Positions 17,131-25,248 of a DNA stretch of 64,000 bases are shown here, one piece after another. Position 1 is the stretch's first letter, and every line of letters starts with the position of its first letter. The notes below the pieces were generated by a model. It saw only the letters and a program-made list of their open reading frames with translations, made no database searches and had not been told where the DNA came from. The stretch covers positions 124,001 to 188,000 of the forward strand of contig CBDFIW010000003.1 in NCBI GenBank assembly GCA_965248255.1, read 5' to 3'. The position numbers were made by a program, and so were the translations under genes. The DNA is from JAKZVK01 sp965248255. GTDB lineage: Bacteria > Acidobacteriota > Terriglobia > Bryobacterales > UBA6623.

Positions 17131-18174
17131 CTAGCGCTCAGTGTGACGACGCGAAGATCGATCGGCGCGAGCGCGATCACCCTGCAGCGGGGCGGTGCAC
17201 ATCCCCGGCCACTCCTCAGCATCCAGCTTGAGCCGCTGCCCGCGCTTCTCTCCGAGATAGCGCTGAAAAACGATCTTCTCGAAATAGGCGTAGCGGTTTG
17301 GGGCGTACTGCTCAAGCTCCCGGTAGGTCTTGAATCCTTCAAGGATTCCGTACCAGGGCCACTGCAGCATCAGCGCTTCGGGCATGAAATAGTCCCCTGC
17401 GAACCAGGCCAGGGTTTCGCTGCCGCGACCAACCTCGTCTAGTTCGTAGCCGTCAGGCTCTCGCAGCGGCAGGCCCAGCTGCTCCAATCGGCGGCGGTCC
17501 GCATCATAGACCCGCAGCCACCTTTCTTGCAGAATCCAGCCGTCAATGTCTCGGTTCTCATACCAGCAAGCATCCCGCAAGCGGAACTCATATAAGTGCA
17601 TCGCCTCGTGCACGAAACCACGATTTTCAATGAACCGATTCCAGCCGTGGAGGAAGTTGTTCCAAACGATCCAGGGACTCGCGGCCCCGCCGGCGCCGGG
17701 GAGGCCAGGGATTTCCCCTTCGCGCGTGACGTAGATCGCGCCGTCAATGAGAGGCATATAGCGGAGCATCGTGTCCTCGATCCCTGGCGGCCACTTCGCG
17801 CCGAGGATCGTGCGGGTCCCGGTCGCCAAGACCTCTTGTCGAGGCTCAAGAGGCTCGCACTCCAGATCGGCTTCGGGGCAGGGCGGAGGGTCGAAGCGCA
17901 AGCGGACCGAATCCAGCTCCAGGCCAGGAATGGTGAACCATCCGCCCGCATTCGTTTGGACAGGCGCGGGACAATTCTCTTCGCACTCCAGAACGCGGAC
18001 CGTGGCGCCTTCCAGCGGAAACGAAGGCATGCTGTCAGGTGTCAGCAGATACCAGTCTTCCCCGAGCTGAGCTGCGTCGAGACGGCCCACATACCCCTCA
18101 AAGTCGTGGGGCGCTTGCGCGAGCGCCGGCGCGGCGAAGAGCAACAGTGTCCAAATCGGAGTTGAGCGGGCCAT
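17131..18174 (-). CDS. Secreted zincin-like protein of unknown function
   Basis: The protein has 347 residues and begins with a clear signal peptide (MARSTPIWTLLLFAAPALA, probable cut before QAP). Residues about 50-95 resemble a small carboxypeptidase-regulatory-like beta domain (EGATVRVLECEENCPAPVQT, GGWFTIPGL) with cysteines that may form disulphides. The C-terminal part contains FVHEAMHLYEF, an HExxH-type zinc motif, and a later acidic segment (GSETLAWFAGDYF) that could supply the third ligand. It is most likely an extracytoplasmic metallopeptidase-like protein; activity is not certain. It is transcribed against the transfer operon and separates virB11 from the next transfer genes, so it looks like inserted cargo. 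Confidence 0.65.
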   Translation of the reverse strand: MARSTPIWTLLLFAAPALAQAPHDFEGYVGRLDAAQLGEDWYLLTPDSMPSFPLEGATVRVLECEENCPAPVQTNAGGWFTIPGLELDSVRLRFDPPPCPEADLECEPLEPRQEVLATGTRTILGAKWPPGIEDTMLRYMPLIDGAIYVTREGEIPGLPGAGGAASPWIVWNNFLHGWNRFIENRGFVHEAMHLYEFRLRDACWYENRDIDGWILQERWLRVYDADRRRLEQLGLPLREPDGYELDEVGRGSETLAWFAGDYFMPEALMLQWPWYGILEGFKTYRELEQYAPNRYAYFEKIVFQRYLGEKRGQRLKLDAEEWPGMCTAPLQGDRARADRSSRRHTER

Positions 18175-18286
18175 ATCTATTGGACGTTTGAGGGGTTGCC
18201 AGCGTTGCGGAAATGAAGCCGATCAGCCCCTCAAAACTAGCACAAGACGCTTGTCAGAAATCCGATTCGGTGGTAAAACTCCCCTT

Positions 18287-19702
18287 ATGACCTACTTGCG
18301 AAGTATCTTTCAATTCCTAGTTCTGTACTTGACACTGGCGGGAATCACCGCCGCGGCCATCCCCGCCGGCTGGGTCGCCCTGCAGTATGTCCCCGCCGTG
18401 GGAGAAGAAAAGGCTTATTGGGTTCTGGTCAAAGAGCCCGCCGAAGGGCTTGATGCTTCGTGGAGCGATGAAGAGCTTGCCAAGATCATCGCCGGCGACC
18501 AGGACTATGTGCAGCACCTTGAAACCGACTGGAGCCCGGCAGATCACCCCGTGGCCGATGCCGCCGAAGCTACGAGCTTGGCAGAAGAACTGGCGCGGTA
18601 TTGGGGCGGCGACGTGCCCCAGGCGAACTATTGGGCGCATGGAGCCCTGACGCGGCGCGGCGAAACGCTACAGGCATTTCGCTGGGAGCAGGACGGCTTG
18701 ACGCAGCGCACCGAGCTGGAGGATGAAGCACAGCGTCCCCGCATCGCGGCAGCGCCGCGCGATCCCAACCCGGTCGATCAGAAATACGACAACGGCGAGG
18801 ACGTTGTGACCTACGGCGACCGCTGGGGCGACCACCTGCGGACCGCTACGCTCAATCACGTCTACCAAGCCGAGCTAAACAAGGCGAAGAGACAACACTC
18901 TCCGAACCCGCCGCCCGCCGGCGAGGTCGCAGAAGCGACACGCCGAACGGTTCAGGCTTGCCGCGAAGCGAGCCTCGAAGCTGAGATGGGCGTGTTCGAG
19001 AACTACGTCCGGCGCTGGGGGGGGCTTGATCCTAAGGACGTGACATTCGGGCTGCCGCAGAATTGTGTAGTCGACCCAGGTAAGCTGGCGCTGCTTTCGC
19101 CTCCGCCACCTCCGCCTCCGCCACCCCCGCCTCCACAACCCGTTACCCCACCGCAGCCGCCTCCACAGCCCGTTACACCACCTCCGCCGCCTCCACAGCC
19201 CGTTACACCACCGCAGCCGCCTCCACAGCCCGTTACACCACCGCAGCCGCCTCCGCCCGTTACCCCACCGCAGCCGCCTCCACAGCCCGTTACCCCACCG
19301 CAGCCGCCTCCGCCCGTTACCCCACCGCAGCCGCCTCCGCCCGTTACCCCACCGCAGCCGCCTCCACAGCCCGTTACACCACCTCCGCCTTCGAAGCTGA
19401 TGTACCCCGATTGCCACGGCGATCTGCACCCCACCCAGGCCCAGGCTGATGCCGTGGCCTGCGTTCCCGAACAGCAATACAACGCTTGCGACGGTTCGCT
19501 ACACGACACCCAGGCCCAGGCCAACGCCGTGAGCTGCTCAACGGGGCACTTTAAAGCCTGCGACCGGACAATCCATAGCTCGCAAGCGGCGGCGGACGCC
19601 GTAAGATGCGATGCCGCGGCGGGCACGCATCCTGGCTCGACAGAGGTGATTCAGTGGTCGTCATGCGTCAGCAACGACAGACAATTCTGCATGTACTATT
19701 AG
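18287..19702 (+). CDS. Membrane-anchored proline-rich envelope protein with C-terminal Cys/His repeats
   Basis: The start at 18287 is preferred over 18188 because it begins directly with a hydrophobic anchor (FLVLYLTLAGITAAAIPAGWV); the longer version adds 33 polar residues overlapping the divergent promoter. The product has 471 residues: anchor, an alpha-helical periplasmic part, then about 95 residues of Pro-rich repeats (PPQPVTPP units), then three similar C-terminal units of the pattern C-x-G/R-x-(L/I)-H-x-(T/S)-QA-x-A-(D/N)-AV-x-C. The proline stretch would span the periplasm or cell wall as an extended rod. Its position just before virB9 suggests a structural part of the transfer apparatus, possibly in place of VirB7 or an adhesin; this is inference. 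Confidence 0.65.
   Translation: MTYLRSIFQFLVLYLTLAGITAAAIPAGWVALQYVPAVGEEKAYWVLVKEPAEGLDASWSDEELAKIIAGDQDYVQHLETDWSPADHPVADAAEATSLAEELARYWGGDVPQANYWAHGALTRRGETLQAFRWEQDGLTQRTELEDEAQRPRIAAAPRDPNPVDQKYDNGEDVVTYGDRWGDHLRTATLNHVYQAELNKAKRQHSPNPPPAGEVAEATRRTVQACREASLEAEMGVFENYVRRWGGLDPKDVTFGLPQNCVVDPGKLALLSPPPPPPPPPPPPQPVTPPQPPPQPVTPPPPPPQPVTPPQPPPQPVTPPQPPPPVTPPQPPPQPVTPPQPPPPVTPPQPPPPVTPPQPPPQPVTPPPPSKLMYPDCHGDLHPTQAQADAVACVPEQQYNACDGSLHDTQAQANAVSCSTGHFKACDRTIHSSQAAADAVRCDAAAGTHPGSTEVIQWSSCVSNDRQFCMYY
19100..19390 (+). repeat. In-frame tandem repeats coding for PPQPVTPP units
   Basis: Near-identical 18- to 30-base units (CCGCAGCCGCCTCC with variable CACAGCCCGTTACACCA) are repeated about ten times. 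The high DNA identity between units implies recent expansion and likely length variation between strains. Confidence 0.85.
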
Positions 19703-19714
19703 CTGGAGGAAAGC

Positions 19715-20635
19715 ATGTCAACCACCATGAGACCCCTACCCGTACTCACCTTCTCCCTTCTGTTCCTGTTGGCGGCCTCTGCGGAGGCCGCCAAGCGGGT
19801 CTATCTCGAAACCCTGGAGACGGACATTGTGATCCAGGCCCGTATCCGGCATACCACCGTAATCGTGCTGCCGGAGCAGGAGCGTATTCTCGACTTCGTA
19901 GCCGGCGATACCGACACCTGGGCCGTATCCGGCGCGGCTAACGTCGCCTACATCAAGCCCGGCCAGGAAGCCGCGCGAACCAACATCGCCCTGATCTGCG
20001 AATCCGGCAACATCTATTCCTTCAAGGTCTACGAGAACAACAAAGCCGAGCCTGACCTCATCGTCTACGTGGACTATGAACCGCTAATCAACAGCGGTGA
20101 TGCCGCGAGCAGGAAGCCTACTCCGCACCAGCCGAAGTACATTTCACGCATGGACGTTGCGGTGTACCAGGAGGCAGCCAAACAAGCTGAATTGAACGCC
20201 AGGACCGCATGGGACCAAGCTGAGAAGCGGATGCAAGCTGCGATTGACCAATTTCGAAGCTCTTACCCCACGCTGATTCGGTTCGAGTACCGCCTCCACA
20301 AGAAGGCCCAGAAACCCCCCTTCGCGATCGACGGCATGTGGCACGACGGCCGCTTCACCTACGTTCGCAGCCATGCCGCGGAATCGCCGGCGCTGTACGA
20401 GACGCGCGACGGCAAACCTTCTCTCGTTGCCTACGATCTAACGCCCGATGGGCTCTACATCGTTAGCCGCGTGCTGGAGGACGGCCACTTTCAGATCGGC
20501 AAGAAGACAGCCAAATGGAAGCGCCAGCGGCCCGCCGCGCAGCCCCATCCGCAACTCGTGCAAGGCCGAATCAGCCTTGCCGCATCCGAGGTGACCGATG
20601 GCGCTTCCCAACCTGCTACCGAAGTGGATCAGTAA
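19715..20635 (+). CDS. virB9: VirB9/TrbG/CagX-type outer-membrane core protein
   Basis: The protein has 306 residues with a signal peptide (LLFLLAASAEA, cut before AKRV). The N-terminal domain includes VIVLPEQERILDFVAGDTDTWAVSG, the characteristic VirB9 segment where a Gly-Asp precedes a Trp. The C-terminal beta domain contains FEYRLHKKAQKPPFAIDGMWHDGRFTYVRS and AYDLTPDGLYIVSRVLEDGHFQIGKK, matching the VirB7-interacting part of VirB9. It forms the outer ring of the type IV channel together with VirB10. The gene starts 12 bases after the proline-rich protein and overlaps virB10 by 38 bases. A 40-residue helical linker between the domains (about 150-185) is longer than usual. Confidence 0.9.
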   Translation: MSTTMRPLPVLTFSLLFLLAASAEAAKRVYLETLETDIVIQARIRHTTVIVLPEQERILDFVAGDTDTWAVSGAANVAYIKPGQEAARTNIALICESGNIYSFKVYENNKAEPDLIVYVDYEPLINSGDAASRKPTPHQPKYISRMDVAVYQEAAKQAELNARTAWDQAEKRMQAAIDQFRSSYPTLIRFEYRLHKKAQKPPFAIDGMWHDGRFTYVRSHAAESPALYETRDGKPSLVAYDLTPDGLYIVSRVLEDGHFQIGKKTAKWKRQRPAAQPHPQLVQGRISLAASEVTDGASQPATEVDQ

Positions 20636-21851
20636 TCGCATTGCGGACCCGGAAGGCACCGCTCCCAAGGGACTCATCACCAAGGTTGGTGTCATGTTAC
20701 TGGCGGTCTTGATGGCTGTGGTCATCCTACTCGCACCCAACGAGGAAGGCGGCCGCGGACAAACACCCACAGAGCCTCTTTTGCCGCCGCCGGGCGGACC
20801 GGCGGCGGTCGCCCAGGGACGGCAAGGCATCCAAAACGCCGAAGACCGCCGCACGAGCGAAGCATCCCAACAGCAACGACGGGAACGACACAAGCTTGAA
20901 GCGGCCGAGCGAGCCCGCGGGCTCGAAGAACAGTGGAGGCGCCAGCAAGCGGAAAGCGAAGCATCGGCCGCCGGCGTTGCTGGTAACGGCGCATATGCGA
21001 GCGAGGAACTCACGCCGGAACAGCAGCTCTATGAGAGCATCCGGCTTGAACGAATCCAACGCCTCGAAGCCAGCCTTCGCGCCAACCCCGTTGCCCTCAG
21101 CTTCCGCGAAGCCGGCAAGGTAGCGCCGCACAACGGCTCTGAGGTAACAGCAACAGAGCCGCCCGCGGAATCAGAGCCGGTCAGCTCGCCGGCGCCGCCG
21201 CCAGCGCCGCCCGTAGCGACAACACCGGCCGAACAGGCCCTGGTTGAAGGCGATCTGGTAAGGGCGGACCCCCAGCCCCGAGCTCCTCATGGCTGGGAAC
21301 GCATTGAAGGCGGGCAGTGGATCGAAGCGGTACTGGTTACCCAAATCCGGGGCGACTCTCCCGGACCGGCCATCGCCCGTGTCGCGACACCCTTCTGGTC
21401 CCGTGACCGCCAGCGCATCCTGATCCCGCGCGGAGCCCGCTTCATCGGCCGGGCGCAAGCCGTCAATGCTTGGCAGCAAGCACGGCTGACGGTCACCTTC
21501 GACCGGCTGATCTTCAACAACTTCAACCTGCGCTTGCCCTTCGCCGGACTCTCCCAAGCCGGCGAGGCGGGGCTGCACGACAAGGTGAATCGCCATTACC
21601 TTGCCACCTTCGGCGCGGCCGGCGCTGTTGGTGTCATCAGCGGTCTGACGCTGCGCAACACTCAAAGCTACGGATTCAACCAACCGGCCGGCCAGGCCGC
21701 CCGTATGGAAGCCGGGCGCGCCCTTGGTGAAGCCGCCAGCTCGATCATGAACCGCTACCTGAACCGCTTGCCCACCATCACCATTCGGGCCGGGCAGCGC
21801 ATCCGAATCTATTTTACATCCGATTTGCTTGTACCCAGGAGACCAGCATGA
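20598..21851 (+). CDS. virB10: VirB10/TrbI-type channel scaffold protein
   Basis: The protein has 417 residues. A single membrane helix (VGVMLLAVLMAVVILLAP, about 31-48) follows a short cytoplasmic tail. A Glu/Arg/Gln-rich coiled segment and a Pro-rich linker (about 50-220) span the periplasm. The C-terminal beta-barrel domain contains IEAVLVTQIRGDSPGPAIARVATPFWSRDRQRILIPRGARFIGRA, a standard VirB10/TrbI signature, and ends with AGQRIRIYFTSDLLVP. VirB10 connects the inner membrane to the outer ring and senses ATP use by the ATPases. It overlaps virB9 by 38 bases and the next gene by ATGA, so the three are co-translated. Confidence 0.95.
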   Translation: MALPNLLPKWISNRIADPEGTAPKGLITKVGVMLLAVLMAVVILLAPNEEGGRGQTPTEPLLPPPGGPAAVAQGRQGIQNAEDRRTSEASQQQRRERHKLEAAERARGLEEQWRRQQAESEASAAGVAGNGAYASEELTPEQQLYESIRLERIQRLEASLRANPVALSFREAGKVAPHNGSEVTATEPPAESEPVSSPAPPPAPPVATTPAEQALVEGDLVRADPQPRAPHGWERIEGGQWIEAVLVTQIRGDSPGPAIARVATPFWSRDRQRILIPRGARFIGRAQAVNAWQQARLTVTFDRLIFNNFNLRLPFAGLSQAGEAGLHDKVNRHYLATFGAAGAVGVISGLTLRNTQSYGFNQPAGQAARMEAGRALGEAASSIMNRYLNRLPTITIRAGQRIRIYFTSDLLVPRRPA

Positions 21852-22768
21852 CAACACAAAAATCAGCTCATTCCAGCGTGCCGGCCGAATCCGGCCCGGA
21901 TCGCCTGGTGAACACGCGCTCAGAGGCCGCTAACGGCCTTTCCACGGAGTCAGTGGACCCTCGGCGCCCCCCACGCAGGCGGCACACGCTGCGCCTGCTC
22001 GCTGCAGCCATGCTGTTGCTCATGGGAATCGGGCAGGCCGCATGGCCCGTGATCGACTTTTCCGCCGTGGCGCAACTCATTGAACAGGTCCGAATAGCAT
22101 CCGACTCGCTCGACGAAATGACGACGGCCAAGCGGGCCTTGCTGGGAGAAGTTGCCGCGCTGACCGGCGTTTGGGACGACCTGACGGGCGACGCCTATCA
22201 GCTTGCCGAAACAACCAGCACATTAGTCATGAATCACAGCCTGACTGGAATCGAAGCGGACCTCGAACTCCGAAGAGATCGAGAGCAGCTCGCTTGGCCC
22301 ACATCGAGTCATATCCAAGACGCCTACATCGGGCAGCACGCCGACGTGATTCAGCAAGTCCTCGCTGCTCACCAAACGGCGACTCAGACCCGCAACGCCG
22401 AGCGAAGCGCTTGGCATGACGCCCAAATCGTAATCGCGCAGGCCGGCCGGTTCCTTGCACAGATCGAAGCCACCAGCGGAACGCAGAACAGCGAAACCAC
22501 CCAAGGGCTGAGCGCCCAGCTCGACCGGCATATCGCCGTCTCATCGGCAAGCCGCGACATTGCCGCCCGGCAGCTCGAAATGCTTGTCTCGGCCGACCAC
22601 CGCCAAGCCCGCCTTGACCACTTGCAGGCGGTCGAGCGGGCCAACCGGCAGCGTAAAGCCCTGGCGCTTCGCGCCGAGATACAGGACGTACTCGATCAGC
22701 AGCAGACAGACTTTGACGCCGCTGGCTTCGACCAACGGCTCTATACCCCCGTACTGCCCTCTTACTGA
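21848..22768 (+). CDS. TrbJ/VirB5-like transfer protein
   Basis: The protein has 306 residues, with a hydrophobic segment at about 48-68 (LRLLAAAMLLLMGIGQAAWPV), acting as an uncleaved anchor or a signal preceded by a long polar tail. The rest is almost entirely alpha-helical and rich in Ala, Gln and Glu, with FSAVAQLIEQVRIASDSLDEM near the N-terminus and DHLQAVERANRQRKALALRAEIQD near the C-terminus. That layout and the order after virB10 match TrbJ of P-type systems, which is the VirB5 equivalent at the pilus tip. The long N-terminal extension before the anchor is unusual. It overlaps virB10 by ATGA. Confidence 0.75.
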   Translation: MTTQKSAHSSVPAESGPDRLVNTRSEAANGLSTESVDPRRPPRRRHTLRLLAAAMLLLMGIGQAAWPVIDFSAVAQLIEQVRIASDSLDEMTTAKRALLGEVAALTGVWDDLTGDAYQLAETTSTLVMNHSLTGIEADLELRRDREQLAWPTSSHIQDAYIGQHADVIQQVLAAHQTATQTRNAERSAWHDAQIVIAQAGRFLAQIEATSGTQNSETTQGLSAQLDRHIAVSSASRDIAARQLEMLVSADHRQARLDHLQAVERANRQRKALALRAEIQDVLDQQQTDFDAAGFDQRLYTPVLPSY

Positions 22769-22794
22769 GCCGCCGCACGAGCACGTAGTAGTCC

Positions 22795-23796
22795 ATGCAG
22801 ATCACCCCACCCAGCAGCCCGAGCGACTTCAAGTTCGTCCTCGATGACCTCACCCGAGGCCTGATGGTCGTGGCGGACGGACCGCTGCTTGCGGCCGGCA
22901 ATGCGCTCTGGATGGGCTTGAGCCTCATCATCCTGGTCTGGACCGGCCTGCGCACCGCTTTCTCGGGTGAAGGTTGGAACCCCTGGGAGGTTATCAAGCT
23001 CATCATCCTGCTCTCGATCCCGCGAGGGATGCTGCAGTTTTACGCTACGCCGTTTCCCCCTCTGGGCCTCACCTTCCCTCAGATCATCGTCGAACAGGGT
23101 TCCTGGCTCAACGGCCTCATCGTTGGCGACACCGGAAGCACCGTCTGGACCTGGCTGCAGAACTACATCGGTGACGCTTGGAAAACTTTTAGCGAGCAGG
23201 AAGTCGGTCTTGGAATGATGCTCGGCTCCTACGACGCGGGCGGGAAAATAGTAGTTCTCGCGGTGCTGGCCTTTTCGTCGCTGCTCACTTTGATCGTCGT
23301 GCTCGTAGGCTATTCCTACATCCTCTTCGCGCAGATCGCTATTTCGATCCTCACACTGTTCGGGCCGCTCTTCATTCCCTGGATGATCTTCGCACCGATG
23401 AGCTTCCTGTTCTGGAGCTGGTTCCGGATGATGATCACTTACTCGCTGTACGCCGCCGTTGCCGCTGCGGTCTTCCGAGTGATGATGGGCCTCATCATGA
23501 CCGTCGGAACCGCCTATCAGAACAACGTCAGCCCGGACCGCCTGCTTGCCGCCATAAACGATCCGCTCAGCACCGGAGTCAGCGGTATCGGGCAAGCTCT
23601 CGTATGGTCCATCAGCTACCTGTTGGCGCTGCTCACCGCTCTGCTAGCGACGTTCAAGATCCCCGAAATCGCGGGCGGACTTGTCAGCGGCGCCGGCGGC
23701 GGCGGCGGCATCGCCGGAGCCGCTCTCACTGCCGGCGCGGCCGTGAAAGGCGGCCCGGCGGCGGCAAAAATCGCCGGCCAAGCTACACGAGGTTAA
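22795..23796 (+). CDS. virB6: VirB6/TrbL-type polytopic inner-membrane channel protein
   Basis: The protein has 333 residues with about six membrane segments, including ALWMGLSLIILVWTGL, VIKLIILLSIPRGML, IVVLAVLAFSSLLTLIVVLVGYSY, ILTLFGPLFIPWMIFAP, LYAAVAAAVFRVMMGLIM and ALVWSISYLLALLTALLATF. A short polar loop with a Trp-rich stretch (TVWTWLQNYIGDAWKTF) lies between segments two and three, as in the TrbL/VirB6 family. The C-terminus is a Gly/Ala-rich low-complexity tail. It forms the inner-membrane pore of the channel. It follows the VirB5-like gene after 26 bases and precedes virB8 by six. Confidence 0.88.
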   Translation: MQITPPSSPSDFKFVLDDLTRGLMVVADGPLLAAGNALWMGLSLIILVWTGLRTAFSGEGWNPWEVIKLIILLSIPRGMLQFYATPFPPLGLTFPQIIVEQGSWLNGLIVGDTGSTVWTWLQNYIGDAWKTFSEQEVGLGMMLGSYDAGGKIVVLAVLAFSSLLTLIVVLVGYSYILFAQIAISILTLFGPLFIPWMIFAPMSFLFWSWFRMMITYSLYAAVAAAVFRVMMGLIMTVGTAYQNNVSPDRLLAAINDPLSTGVSGIGQALVWSISYLLALLTALLATFKIPEIAGGLVSGAGGGGGIAGAALTAGAAVKGGPAAAKIAGQATRG

Positions 23797-23802
23797 GCCA
23801 CC

Positions 23803-24447
23803 GTGGCAGAGAAAAACGTTCGAGAGTTTGTCGAGGCCTGGGGCGCGCACGCCGCCGCCGCCCGCACCTTGCGATGGATCACCGCAGGGCTGATTGTCCT
23901 GCTGCTGATTACGTCTATCGGCTGGCTCCGAAGCGCTTCGCGAGAGCCGCAGCCGCTATTCGTTCGCGTTGACGAGCTCGGCAGGGCCGAGGTCGTCAAC
24001 TACGAGGCGCTGGAGTTCGACAAGAATCCTGTCTCACCCGTCACCAAGTTCTTTCTCGCACGTTTCCTTCGCGACCACTACGAGCGCCGGCGCGGCGGCG
24101 TCCGCGAGGCCTGGACGCGAAGCCTGTACTTTCTTACCCGCGAGCTGGCGCAGGCTTCAAATGAAGACGACGCAGAGAATGTCGCCGCCGTCATCGCCGG
24201 CGCCACGGCCCAAGTCGAGCTGGCTGATCTGACGCTGAGAATCGCGCCTTCCGAACAGCCGCCCTATACCGCATCGGCCACCTACACCCTCCTCTACCGC
24301 CGTCGCGGGCAAGAGTTTCACCGCGAACTGTGGAGCACGGAGCTGCGCTTCCATTTCCTCGACAGCGTGCCGGCCGAGTACGTCTTGCAGAACCCCATCG
24401 GCCTCAGCATTTCCTACTTGCGAGCCGATCGCGCCATCAGTGAGTAA
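23803..24447 (+). CDS. virB8: VirB8/TrbF-type inner-membrane assembly protein
   Basis: The protein has 214 residues from a GTG start six bases after virB6. A single anchor lies at about 25-42 (WITAGLIVLLLITSIGWL). The periplasmic domain contains QPLFVRVDELGRAEVV and FFLARFLRDHYERR, where VirB8/TrbF proteins have their dimer helix. The strand pair SATYTLLYRRRGQEFHRELWSTELRFHFL and the end PIGLSISYLRADRAI match the NTF2-like fold of the family. It nucleates channel assembly. It is the last recognisable transfer gene of the operon, whereas in trb operons trbF comes before the virB9 and virB10 equivalents. Confidence 0.9.
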   Translation: MAEKNVREFVEAWGAHAAAARTLRWITAGLIVLLLITSIGWLRSASREPQPLFVRVDELGRAEVVNYEALEFDKNPVSPVTKFFLARFLRDHYERRRGGVREAWTRSLYFLTRELAQASNEDDAENVAAVIAGATAQVELADLTLRIAPSEQPPYTASATYTLLYRRRGQEFHRELWSTELRFHFLDSVPAEYVLQNPIGLSISYLRADRAISE

Positions 24448-24815
24448 GGAACCCCACCGTGAGCCTCACTCCACCCGAAACCACAGCCATTGCGGTCTTG
24501 GGAATTGTGATCCTACGACAGCTCCCTTCGGAAGGTTCGGGCGACGGCTCTATCGACGACGCGCCAAACTTCGTCCCCCCTGGTTGCGCCGGTCATGGGT
24601 CCCGCTTGCCTTCGGCGTCTCCTCTCGGGCCGGGCAACGCTCATGCCAGAGCAGCTTCGCTTCGCCTGCGGCGTCTGTCACTCCCCGTTGCTCTCACCGG
24701 CCTTCTCCCTCCCCCACCTCGGCGGCGCTTTCCCCCCTGTCCGTGTTCTACGCATTTCCGCCGGCTGGGGGTGAGCGGAACGCTCCAAACACTTACAACA
24801 GGAGGAAAACACATC
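24448..24815 (+). other. Spacer after virB8 with gene-like remnants but no confident gene
   Basis: A GTG at 24459 opens a short frame (SLTPPETTAIAVLGIVILRQL) with one hydrophobic segment. After a possible indel near 24530 another frame reads PFGRFGRRLYRRRAKLRPPWLRRS, a strongly basic tail. The two together could be a small membrane protein broken by a frameshift, but no family supports this. The remaining 200 bases are C-rich and contain no plausible start. Confidence 0.35.
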
Positions 24816-25100
24816 ATGACCAGCAACACCAAACCCGTTGACGAAGTTCGAATCGGCAAAGTCAAGGCCACCATCTGGCGCAACCAGACCGACAACGGCT
24901 CACGCTACAACGTCACCTTCGGCCGCATCTACAAGGACGACCAGGGTGAATGGAACACCACTCACAGCTTCGGCCGCCACGACCTGCTCGTTCTCGCCAA
25001 GGTGGCCGACATGGCGCACACCAACATCGTCCGGTTCCAAGCGGAGAGCCGCCATGAGAAGGCTGCCGGCAAGCAGGACGAAGAGCAGCAGCAGTCCTGA
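24816..25100 (+). CDS. Conserved small mobile-element protein, 94 residues
   Basis: The start at ATG 24816 is fixed by AGGAGG at 24800-24805; the longer frame from 24459 lacks sense upstream. The core (VRIGKVKATIWRNQTDNGSRYNVTFGRIYKDDQGEW, then FGRHDLLVLAKVADMAHTNI) is a pattern I recognise from small conserved hypothetical proteins of plasmids and integrated elements. It reads as a single beta-rich domain plus a helix. The last 20 residues are charged. The function is unknown. It is followed directly by a strong terminator, so it ends the rightward transcription unit of the transfer region. Confidence 0.8.
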   Translation: MTSNTKPVDEVRIGKVKATIWRNQTDNGSRYNVTFGRIYKDDQGEWNTTHSFGRHDLLVLAKVADMAHTNIVRFQAESRHEKAAGKQDEEQQQS

Positions 25101-25113
25101 GAACCGCAACAGA

Positions 25114-25141
25114 GGCGGGGCCCAAGCCCCGCCTTTTTTTT
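25114..25141 (+). terminator. Rho-independent terminator of the transfer region
   Basis: GGCGGGGC (25114-25121) pairs perfectly with GCCCCGCC (25126-25133) across a CCAA loop, and eight T residues follow. It lies 13 bases after the stop of the 94-residue protein. Confidence 0.92.
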
Positions 25142-25248
25142 GCCCTTAACGCCCCCACAGAACGCGGTGAAGGCGGCTCTTTTCCTTTACTTGCCCCAGT
25201 TGCTATAACACAATCATCGGCTAAACTGTTTCCAAGGGTAATTGCGAC

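Noticed and set aside
19003..19626. Glycine-rich antisense frame opposite the proline repeats
   Set aside because: It is the reverse complement of the PPQPVTPP repeats and has no start signal; the plus-strand protein has a proper anchor and conserved ends.
24459..24815. N-terminal extension of the 94-residue element protein
   Set aside because: The perfect AGGAGG before ATG 24816 and the lack of coding character upstream argue against it.
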